DNA from: Acidimicrobiia bacterium
GTDB taxonomy: Bacteria; Actinomycetota; Acidimicrobiia; Acidimicrobiales; SZUA-35
Length of the DNA: 6,064 nucleotides
Reading direction: 5' to 3'
NCBI GenBank assembly: GCA_029857855.1
Contig: JAOUGG010000176.1
Location: 1-6,064, forward strand
The notes under the pieces were generated by a model. The model was not told where the DNA came from and did not search any database. It saw only the letters and a program-made list of their open reading frames with translations. Positions 1 through 4,828 of this stretch are shown here, piece by piece. Within the stretch, counting starts at the first letter, position 1, and every line of letters starts with the position of its first letter. Position numbers and translations under genes: made by a program.

Positions 1-113
1 ACCAACTCGAATGTCGATGCCAGACCTACCTGGATTCAGTCTACGCGGTGTTCGCAGTCGAGGTCTGGACGGATGATGGCTGGAGGGAAGTCATCCGCCC
101 ACGGCGGCGTTGA
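1..113 (+). CDS. Possible 3' end of an unidentified plus-strand gene (partial)
   Basis: This reading frame is open from the window edge (first full codon at base 3) to a TGA at 111-113 and gives 36 residues ending in EVWTDDGWREVIRPRRR. The other five frames either hit stops or read less like protein. About two thirds of its codons end in G or C, as expected for coding DNA here, and the residue mix (YAVFAVEVW, then a basic tail) looks like a protein C-terminus. I do not recognise the family. It would converge on fetB, whose stop is 52 bases away, with a hairpin between the two. The fragment is too short to be sure; it could be a chance open frame. Confidence 0.35.
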   Translation, partial: QLECRCQTYLDSVYAVFAVEVWTDDGWREVIRPRRR

Positions 114-124
114 CGGCAGTCCGG

Positions 125-145
125 CCCGACCTCCCCCCGGTCGGG
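125..145. terminator. Hairpin between convergent gene ends, likely fetB terminator
   Basis: CCCGACC (125-131) and GGTCGGG (139-145) form a 7-bp all-but-one G:C stem with a 7-base loop. It lies 20 bases past the fetB stop codon on the minus strand and 12 bases past the possible plus-strand gene end at 113. There is no T-run, which is common for terminators in high-GC actinobacteria. It could serve both directions. Confidence 0.5.
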
Positions 146-164
146 GGCGACCCGGACATCGCCG

Positions 165-968
165 TCAGCGTCGCGGGCGCTTCGACGGTGGGGGCTGCAA
201 CTCCTCCACCGGTAGCAGCGTGAGAGCGGGAGTGAACAGGCTGCGAATCCCGAGTGCCACGGTCACCACCACCGACAGGGCGACCGCACCGAGCACCAGA
301 TACATGACCACGAGCTGAACCAGCACGGCGTCGCGAGGCGCAACGCCGGCCAGCAGGAGGCCGGTCATTGCGCCGGGCAGGGCGATGAGTCCGACCACGT
401 TGGTCCGTTCGATCTGCGGGACGAGCGCCAGCCGGGCGATCGGGCCGCCGACCTGCTGCACGATCTGCATCATCGACAGGCCCAGCGCCATCAGCGCCTC
501 GATCTGGCCCCGCTCGACCACGGCCGCGTTCACCGTCTGCTTGGCGCCGAGCACCAGCGCCGGAAGAGTGTTGCCGATCGTGATGCCGGCGACGACGATC
601 AGGTTGACCGGCTCATAGTCGATGATGTCGAGCCCGAACACGACCAGCAGGCACAGCCCGACGGTCGCCACCACGGCGAGGGCGGCGATGAGCGGGCCGT
701 TCGGCAACTGCGGGGCCCGCCGGCGCGCCACCATGGCGGTGACGACGACCATGACGATCACCCACAGCCAGGCGAGGGCGATGGCCTGCGACGACGACAC
801 GATCACGCCGAACAGCACGCCGACGGCCACCAGTTGGACGGCCGCCCGGGCCGCGGCGATGAGGAGTTGACGGGTGATACCGAGCCGCAGCCACCAACCG
901 ATCACCATGGTCAGCGCCACCAGTACCAGTGAGGCGGCGGCTTGCGTCCAGGAAACGCTGTCGATCAT
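165..968 (-). CDS. fetB: FetB-type (UPF0014) ABC transporter permease
   Basis: This 267-residue integral membrane protein matches the FetB/YbbM family (UPF0014), the permease half of the FetAB ABC transporter. In E. coli that transporter has been linked to iron export and oxidative-stress resistance; the substrate here is inferred only from the family. About seven hydrophobic segments are visible (roughly residues 8-27, 36-58, 62-81, 91-112, 121-141, 190-208 and 216-240). Family hallmarks include RAAVQLVAVG near 41-50, a GNTLPALVLG stretch at 132-141, and the conserved block LVPQIERTNVVGLIALPGAM (182-201) followed by TGLLLAGVAP. The C-terminus is a short basic, proline-rich tail. The ATG at 968 is the only sensible start, since the first membrane segment follows at once; it is preceded by a leaderless-type promoter and has no separate Shine-Dalgarno site. 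The partner ATPase FetA is not adjacent: an IS110 element lies upstream. Confidence 0.9.
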   Translation of the reverse strand: MIDSVSWTQAAASLVLVALTMVIGWWLRLGITRQLLIAAARAAVQLVAVGVLFGVIVSSSQAIALAWLWVIVMVVVTAMVARRRAPQLPNGPLIAALAVVATVGLCLLVVFGLDIIDYEPVNLIVVAGITIGNTLPALVLGAKQTVNAAVVERGQIEALMALGLSMMQIVQQVGGPIARLALVPQIERTNVVGLIALPGAMTGLLLAGVAPRDAVLVQLVVMYLVLGAVALSVVVTVALGIRSLFTPALTLLPVEELQPPPSKRPRR

Positions 969-980
969 TCCCCGACGGTA
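969..980 (-). promoter_or_regulatory. Leaderless-type -10 promoter of fetB
   Basis: Read on the minus strand, TACCGT (980-975) is followed by the six bases CGGGGA and then the ATG of fetB. A TANNNT hexamer about six or seven bases before the start codon is the known signature of actinobacterial leaderless transcripts, where transcription starts at the first base of the start codon. The same TACCGTCGGGG block precedes the LLM oxidoreductase gene. No clear -35 box is seen. An alternative reading is that GGGG is a very close ribosome binding site. A 6-bp inverted repeat (971-976 with 986-991) overlaps the site. Confidence 0.55.
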
Positions 981-1027
981 TCCCGGTCGGGAGCGGGGCG
1001 GCAGCGTTCCGTCGCCGACCTCCGGAC

Positions 1028-1093
1028 ACCAACATCCGCGATCAGGGCCATCTTCGCCGACCGGGCGAATCCCTGCAGGCCTACCTCCGGCGA
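1028..1093 (+). pseudogene. Possible decayed RHH (VapB/FitA-like) antitoxin fragment
   Basis: One plus-strand frame reads TNIRD then GHLRRPGESLQAYLRR. GESLQAYLRR resembles the second helix of FitA/VapB-like ribbon-helix-helix antitoxins, and TNI..RD resembles their N-terminal strand, but the middle is too short. Just before the GESL motif another frame reads AIFADRA, which is also antitoxin-like, so small frame-changing deletions would explain the pattern. There is no start codon at the expected place, and no continuation or toxin gene is found beyond the insertion sequence. The fragment stops two bases before the 1095 copy of the 9-bp repeat, so IS110 insertion may have truncated it. The resemblance is from memory of the family and rests on about 20 residues; chance is quite possible. 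Confidence 0.25.
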
Positions 1094-1094
1094 T

Positions 1095-1103
1095 GCTCCT
1101 ATG
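1095..1103. repeat. 9-bp direct repeat, copy 1 (right end of IS110)
   Basis: GCTCCTATG here is identical to 2327-2335, 1232 bp away. This copy starts four bases past the transposase stop codon. It may be the right-end core left by IS110 recombination. A single 9-bp match between two such regions can also arise by chance at a level of a few percent. Confidence 0.4.
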
Positions 1104-1107
1104 GATG

Positions 1108-2238
1108 TCAAGTCCCGTTCTTGATGGTGATGAGATCGGTCTTGATGGCTTGGTAGACCTCTCGGGCGATCGCGCGTTTGAGGATCCGGATGATGTCTTG
1201 GTTGGTCTTGCCCCGGGCGCAGAGTTCGTCGCGTCGCGTCTGGGTTCGCGGTTCGTAGCGGAGACGGCTCATCACGATCCGGTAGAGCGCGCAGTTGGCG
1301 TGCCGATCGCCGCCGCTGTTGAGCCGGTGCCGGTTCTGGATCTTGCCGGAGGTCGCCGGGATCGGCGCGACTCCGCAGAGGTGTGCAAACGCAGCTGAGG
1401 TGGCGATGCGCTCGGGGTTGTCGCCGATAGTGGCGAGGAGCTGGCCGGCGATGTCGGTGCCGACCCCGAACATTGCGGTCAGTGTTGGAGCGGTCTCGTC
1501 AACGAGGCCGGTGAGGTCGTCGTCGAGACCGGTGATTTCGTCGTTGAGGATGTGGACACGACGAGCGAGCGTGGCCAATGTGTGTTTCGTGGCGGCCGCG
1601 ATATCGAGCAGCCGGCCGGGGCGGGGCTTGCGTTTGGCGTGCGGTGACGGGACCGGTGCTTGGCCGCGTGCGGGGCGCAGCCTGGCGCAACGATTGATGA
1701 GTGTGGCACCACCGAGATCGCGAAGCTCGGCGCGAAGGTCGTCGGGGGCGGTCTTGATGACAGCTTTGAGCTGGGTGATCGCGACCGCTCGGGCCTTGAT
1801 CGCACTCGATCGGGCGACACGCAGCGTGCGGATCATCTCAACGTTGCCATCACGTGATTTTGGAGTTCCGGTCGCCCGACCCGACAGTGCAGCGCGGGCG
1901 GCGGCGTAGGCGTCGAGCGGGTCGGACTTGCCATCCAAACGGCGGCTCTTACGGTCGGGACGATCGACCTCGACGACATTCAGACCCTCAGCGGTGAGGC
2001 TGCGGGCAAGCCCGGCACCGTAGACACCGGTCCCTTCCACGCCGACCACGGTGATCGTGCCGTGCCCGGCAAGCCAGGTGCCGAGTGCGGCATAGCCGGC
2101 CGTCGTGGTAGGGAAGCTGTTGTGGCCGAGTTCTCGGCCGACGTGATCGATCACTGCCGCGACGTGGACATCGGCGTGGGTATCGACACCCCCCGCCACA
2201 GGGTTGTCGATCACCAATGGATGTGTGACGATGCTCAT
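1108..2238 (-). CDS. IS110-family transposase (DEDD/serine, bridge-RNA type)
   Basis: This 376-residue protein is an IS110-family recombinase, which inserts and excises its own element through a circular form; relatives such as IS621 are guided by a bridge RNA. The N-terminal RuvC-like DEDD domain (about 14-170) shows D19 in GGVDTHADVH, E68 in VGVEGTG, and D106 and D109 in KSDPLDAY. The spacing fits the family's four acidic residues. A helical, coiled-coil-like linker spans about 213-248. The C-terminal transposase domain starts at MFGVGTDIAG (256-265), and S297 in the motif PATSGK is the likely catalytic serine. RHRLNSGGDRHAN follows. The ATG at 2238 is chosen because AAAGGA sits four bases upstream; the longer open frame from 2388 would read through the leader. 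Length is normal and no frameshift or stop is seen, so the gene looks functional. The stretch 185-210 is unusually rich in proline and basic residues. Confidence 0.93.
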   Translation of the reverse strand: MSIVTHPLVIDNPVAGGVDTHADVHVAAVIDHVGRELGHNSFPTTTAGYAALGTWLAGHGTITVVGVEGTGVYGAGLARSLTAEGLNVVEVDRPDRKSRRLDGKSDPLDAYAAARAALSGRATGTPKSRDGNVEMIRTLRVARSSAIKARAVAITQLKAVIKTAPDDLRAELRDLGGATLINRCARLRPARGQAPVPSPHAKRKPRPGRLLDIAAATKHTLATLARRVHILNDEITGLDDDLTGLVDETAPTLTAMFGVGTDIAGQLLATIGDNPERIATSAAFAHLCGVAPIPATSGKIQNRHRLNSGGDRHANCALYRIVMSRLRYEPRTQTRRDELCARGKTNQDIIRILKRAIAREVYQAIKTDLITIKNGT

Positions 2239-2242
2239 GTCG

Positions 2243-2248
2243 TCCTTT
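2243..2248 (-). promoter_or_regulatory. Ribosome binding site of the IS110 transposase
   Basis: On the minus strand AAAGGA lies four bases before the ATG at 2238. It decides the start against the upstream in-frame ATG at 2388, which would place the leader inside the protein. A recognisable Shine-Dalgarno site contrasts with fetB and the LLM gene, which look leaderless. Confidence 0.65.
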
Positions 2249-2326
2249 CGTTCGTGCCGGATGAGGGACGGCACGTCACGAGTCCGAACGGGCGGACAAG
2301 ACAGTGATGGGCACCTGTTCGTGCAG

Positions 2327-2335
2327 GCTCCTATG
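2327..2335. repeat. 9-bp direct repeat, copy 2 (left end of IS110)
   Basis: GCTCCTATG is identical to 1095-1103. This copy lies 88 bases upstream of the transposase start codon and inside the structured noncoding leader. It may be the left-end core of the element, or a chance match if the true left end lies nearer 2424. Confidence 0.35.
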
Positions 2336-2482
2336 AGGTCACGATCCGCTCGAACACATGGCTGGTGCCGAAGCGAACCTGCGGCCACCGGATCGACGAA
2401 TCGCTTTCAAGTCACAAGCGATGGACAGTCAGTCGAAGAGTCAGACCCGGCGGCCGCAGGATCACACTCCACATTCTCACTG

Positions 2483-3325
2483 TCAGTCGACGGTGGCGAG
2501 TACCTCGGCCAGGGGAGCGAGCACCGCCGGATCGTGCGGGGGAGGAAGGTAGACGATGGCGAGATCCAACCCCACCTCGACCCGTTCGGCGGCGGCATCG
2601 GCCAGCGGGCCGGGCCCGGCCGTCGGGTCGTAGCGCAGATGCTGGGAGGTCATGATCTCCGACGGATCCCGGTCGATCGCCTCGCACGCCTCGTGCAGCT
2701 TCTCCCTGGTCTCGACGAAACTCGCCACGTCCATCCCGGGGTGGTTCCAGTGCTGAGCCCAGCGAGCCACCGCCGGCAGGGTGCGCTTCGGCCCGGCCCC
2801 GCCAATGCAGATCGGCGGATGGGGCTGCTGAATCGGCGGTGGATTGTTGCGGGCGTCACGAAGCGTGAAGTAGTCGCCCTCGAACGTCGTGACCTCGCGG
2901 GTCAACAGCCCGACGATCACCTCCAACGCCTCGTCGAACCGGTCGAAGCGCTCGGTGAGCGTGCCAAGCTCGATGCCGTAGGCGTCGCACTCCTCCTCGT
3001 TCCAACCGGCGCCGAGGCCGAGCTCCAGGCGGCCATCCGAGACGATGTCGAGCGACGACGTCATGTTGGCCACCACCGCCGGATGCCGGTAGACGATGCC
3101 GTTGACCATGCACCCGATCCGGATGCGCGAGGTGGCCTGGGCCAGCGCGGTGAGCACCACCCACGACTCCATGCACGGCCCGGTCGTATCGGGAACGTTG
3201 ATGGGGTAGAAGTGGTCGAACACCCAGGCCGATTCGAACAGGTCGATCTGATCGGCCTCGGTCCATGTGGCCAGGAGGTCCGGCCAGGTGGTGAGCTGGG
3301 GCGAGGTCTTGATGGCGTACCGCAT
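2483..3325 (-). CDS. LLM-class F420-dependent oxidoreductase (Rv1855c-like)
   Basis: This 280-residue protein is a luciferase-like TIM-barrel oxidoreductase of the Rv1855c type (TIGR03560-like), which is expected to bind the deazaflavin F420. Its substrate is unknown; family members use reduced or oxidised F420 as a hydride carrier in the cytoplasm. The N-terminus (IKTSPQLTTW, residues 5-14), FESAWVFDHFYPI (30-42), ATSRIRIGCMV (64-74), the YRHPAVVANM block (79-88), DGRLELGLGAGWNEEECDAYG (97-117) and PHPPICIGG (168-176) are the family's conserved stations in the right order. The length is normal and no damage is seen. The ATG at 3325 fits the family N-terminus exactly and follows a leaderless-type -10 element. 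The gene is divergent from the transporter gene across 23 bases, which suggests a shared control region, though not proof of a shared function. Its 3' end borders the IS110 leader. Confidence 0.92.
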   Translation of the reverse strand: MRYAIKTSPQLTTWPDLLATWTEADQIDLFESAWVFDHFYPINVPDTTGPCMESWVVLTALAQATSRIRIGCMVNGIVYRHPAVVANMTSSLDIVSDGRLELGLGAGWNEEECDAYGIELGTLTERFDRFDEALEVIVGLLTREVTTFEGDYFTLRDARNNPPPIQQPHPPICIGGAGPKRTLPAVARWAQHWNHPGMDVASFVETREKLHEACEAIDRDPSEIMTSQHLRYDPTAGPGPLADAAAERVEVGLDLAIVYLPPPHDPAVLAPLAEVLATVD

Positions 3326-3337
3326 GCCCCGACGGTA
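3326..3337 (-). promoter_or_regulatory. Leaderless-type -10 promoter of the LLM oxidoreductase gene
   Basis: On the minus strand TACCGT (3337-3332) is followed by CGGGGC and then the ATG. The 11 bases TACCGTCGGGG and the distance to the start codon are the same as upstream of fetB. The hexamer fits the TANNNT pattern of actinobacterial leaderless promoters. The TA step is shared with the opposite strand, where TAGTGG precedes the transporter start, so the two divergent genes may use overlapping promoters; the plus-strand hexamer is a poor match. Confidence 0.55.
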
Positions 3338-3341
3338 GTGG

Positions 3342-3357
3342 GGTCACGGTGACCGTG
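3342..3357. promoter_or_regulatory. Overlapping palindromes at the transporter start, possible operator
   Basis: GGTCACGGTGACC (3342-3354) and CACGGTGACCGTG (3345-3357) are both perfect palindromes with 6-bp arms and one central base, and they overlap. They cover the GTG start codon of the transporter gene and lie just outside the divergent LLM promoter. Such symmetry in a 23-bp divergent gap is what a repressor site would look like, but no regulator gene is present in the window and GC-rich short palindromes arise by chance. Confidence 0.3.
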
Positions 3358-4695
3358 TCCCGTCCGTTGCGATCGCCTCGTGCCACACGGCCCTGGCTGA
3401 CCACCGCGGTGTGCACCGCCGCCATCGGTGTCGGCGCCGCGCTGGGGTTCGTTCCCGGTTACGTGTCGGTGGCGCTGCAGGATTCCCTCGAGCTGTCGAA
3501 GGCCCAGGTGGGTCTGCTGGTGTCGCTCTACTTCGGCTCGACCGGTCTGGCATCGGTCGGCGGTGGGCGGCTGGCAGCGCGGTTGGGCGCCCGAACCGTG
3601 ATCGTGGCCGACATGGTGGTCGTGGCCGCATCCGCCACCGTCGGCGCGCTGACCGAACGGTACTGGGTTCTCCTGGCATCGGCCGTGGTCGCCGGTGCCG
3701 GATACGCCTGGGCCAACGCCGGCACCAACGATGCGCTCGCCCGAACCGTCCCCCCACGCCATCGGACGGTCGCCTTCTCGGTCAAGACCGCCGGGGTGCC
3801 GACGATGGCCGCCGCGACGGCCGCACTGGGTGCTCCGGCGGCGAACCGGTGGTCGTGGACGGTGGTCTGGCTGGCCGTGGCCGTGGCGGCCGTCGTGGTC
3901 GCTGTCGCCGTCGCCCTGGTGCTCGCCGGCGACCGCGGCCCCAGTCGACCCTCCCCCGAACCGGCGGTTCCAGACCACCAAAAGGGGGGTCCACAGCCGC
4001 CGGAATCGGTTGTTGGGTCCGAGCCGGTGCCGGAGCCCGGGCCTGCGCGGGTGCGGGATTCGGCCGTGGCCGCCGTCGACCTTCGCTCCTTCCACTGGTT
4101 CTCGCTGGCCAGTTTCCTGTTCGTGGCCGGTTCCCAGCCGATCTTCTCCTGGGTCGTGCCCTACCTCCAGGATCGGCTCGACACCTCGGCCGGGGTGGCC
4201 GGCGCGCTGGCCTCGGCGGCGGCCGGACTCGGGGTCGTGGCCATGATCGCCAACGGTCGGCTGGCCGACCGCATCGGGCCCGATCGGCGCATTGGGCGGC
4301 TCCTCGTTCTGGTGGTGGCGGCCACGGCGGGGATGGCGGCCATCCTGCTCGGCCCGGTGTTTGCCGGTGGATCGGGATTGCTCGTCGTCGGCGCGGGCAT
4401 GATCATCGGCACATCCGTGCAACTGGCCACCATCGGCACGATGCACGCCGCATTGGTCGACCGGGCAGGCCTGGCGGTAGCCCAGGCAACGGGGATCACC
4501 ATGACCGGCTACTACCTCGGCGCGCTCTTGTCACCCGTCGGGTTCGGCTGGCTGGTCGACGTCACCGATCGGTACTGGCCCAGCTGGCTGGTGATGGTCG
4601 TCCTGACGGCGGCCTCGCTGCCGGTGTGGCGCCGAGCCGGTCGCATCCCCGTGGCCGGCGCAACCGCAGTGCCGACACCGTCAGGGTCCCCCTGA
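3349..4695 (+). CDS. Major facilitator superfamily transporter
   Basis: This 448-residue inner-membrane protein has the twelve-segment plan of the major facilitator superfamily in two halves. The first half covers about residues 16-195. It has a loop with GGGRLAARLGAR (71-82), the MFS motif A position between segments 2 and 3, and the run FSVKTAGVP (143-151), which resembles the KQxGVP motif of CynX/NimT-like carriers. A hydrophilic linker of about 45 residues rich in proline and glutamate (195-238) joins the halves and should be cytoplasmic. The second half (248-428) repeats motif A as NGRLADRIGPDRR (302-314). The substrate cannot be read from the sequence. GTG at 3349 is the likely start, with GGGG five bases upstream; GTG at 3355 is also possible. 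The gene is divergent from the LLM gene and converges on the SnoaL-like gene. Its stop codon lies within a strong hairpin. Confidence 0.9.
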   Translation: MTVSRPLRSPRATRPWLTTAVCTAAIGVGAALGFVPGYVSVALQDSLELSKAQVGLLVSLYFGSTGLASVGGGRLAARLGARTVIVADMVVVAASATVGALTERYWVLLASAVVAGAGYAWANAGTNDALARTVPPRHRTVAFSVKTAGVPTMAAATAALGAPAANRWSWTVVWLAVAVAAVVVAVAVALVLAGDRGPSRPSPEPAVPDHQKGGPQPPESVVGSEPVPEPGPARVRDSAVAAVDLRSFHWFSLASFLFVAGSQPIFSWVVPYLQDRLDTSAGVAGALASAAAGLGVVAMIANGRLADRIGPDRRIGRLLVLVVAATAGMAAILLGPVFAGGSGLLVVGAGMIIGTSVQLATIGTMHAALVDRAGLAVAQATGITMTGYYLGALLSPVGFGWLVDVTDRYWPSWLVMVVLTAASLPVWRRAGRIPVAGATAVPTPSGSP

Positions 4696-4700
4696 CGGTG
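4676..4700. terminator. Perfect 11-bp hairpin over the MFS stop codon
   Basis: CACCGTCAGGG (4676-4686) and CCCTGACGGTG (4690-4700) pair perfectly around a three-base loop, TCC. The TGA stop of the transporter gene (4693-4695) is inside the right arm. Position and strength suggest a transcription terminator or an mRNA 3'-end stabiliser. There is no T-run after it. Confidence 0.5.
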
Positions 4701-4734
4701 CAAACCCATCCGGCCACAGACCCCACCGCCGATC

Positions 4735-4775
4735 TGGCAGATTTCACGCGCGCACGGTGCGCGTGAAATCTGCCA
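4735..4775. terminator. 41-base hairpin with perfect 17-bp arms between convergent genes
   Basis: The left arm TGGCAGATTTCACGCGC (4735-4751) and the right arm GCGCGTGAAATCTGCCA (4759-4775) are exact reverse complements around the loop GCACGGT. It lies 40 bases past the transporter stop and 54 bases past the SnoaL-like stop on the other strand, so a bidirectional terminator is the simplest reading. It lacks a T-run. The arms contain an A/T-richer core (AGATTTCA) unlike the surrounding DNA, so a dispersed REP-like repeat or a protein-binding palindrome is also possible. Confidence 0.6.
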
Positions 4776-4828
4776 ATTCCGGAGAGGGGTGGCGGGGAGG
4801 GCGGGCTGCGGCAGGGAACGTATCGGGG

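Larger units (their letters stand above)
1095..2335 (-). mobile_element. IS110-family insertion sequence (approximate limits)
   Basis: The element is defined by its intact IS110-family transposase. The limits given are the two copies of the direct repeat GCTCCTATG (1095-1103 and 2327-2335). One lies four bases past the transposase stop, the other 88 bases before its start codon. IS110 elements lack long terminal inverted repeats and make no conventional target duplication; they leave only a short shared core at both ends, so a direct repeat is the expected kind of boundary. Nine bases is longer than the dinucleotide core described for IS621, so the repeat may include flanking similarity. The left end could lie further out, near 2424, because the structured noncoding leader continues to there and most IS110 elements carry a longer leader. 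The element sits between the LLM oxidoreductase gene and fetB, all on one strand, so readthrough into fetB is possible. Confidence 0.7.
2239..2424 (-). ncRNA. Candidate bridge RNA / structured leader of the IS110 element
   Basis: IS110-group elements encode their bridge RNA in the noncoding stretch before the transposase gene, and this 186-base stretch has no gene of its own. It contains successive inverted repeats: 2253-2259 with 2269-2275 (7 bp), 2282-2286 with 2293-2297 (5 bp), 2314-2317 with 2324-2327 (4 bp), 2342-2348 with 2389-2395 (7 bp, long enclosed region), and 2400-2406 with 2416-2422 (7 bp). The size is close to the roughly 177 bases of the IS621 bridge RNA. I cannot assign the target- and donor-binding loops, and the 9-bp repeat at 2327 falls inside this span, so if that repeat is the true end the RNA would have to be under 100 bases. 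Short hairpins are common in GC-rich DNA; the RNA itself is inferred from the family. Confidence 0.4.

Noticed and set aside
971..991. Hairpin at the fetB start as a riboswitch or translation-blocking structure
   Set aside because: The stem is only 6 bp and overlaps the promoter hexamer; if the transcript is leaderless, this sequence is not in the RNA.
2239..2388. Upstream extension of the transposase to an ATG at 2388
   Set aside because: The added 50 residues have no family similarity, cross the hairpin leader, and the ATG at 2238 has a good AAAGGA ribosome binding site.
2204..3352. 382-residue plus-strand frame across the IS leader and the LLM gene
   Set aside because: It is antisense to the LLM oxidoreductase, whose conserved motifs fix the coding strand, and has no recognisable domain.
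3061..4446. 461-residue open frame on the minus strand, opposite the transporter and the 5' part of the LLM gene
   Set aside because: It overlaps two well-supported genes, is very rich in Arg, Gly, His and Pro as expected of a shadow frame in high-GC DNA, and shows no family motif.
3411..4766. 451-residue plus-strand frame overlapping the MFS gene
   Set aside because: It is low-complexity Arg/Gly text in a shifted frame of a clear membrane protein. The A_AAG_GGG heptamer near 3980 fits a slippery-site pattern, but nothing in the shifted frame looks like protein, so programmed frameshifting is not supported.
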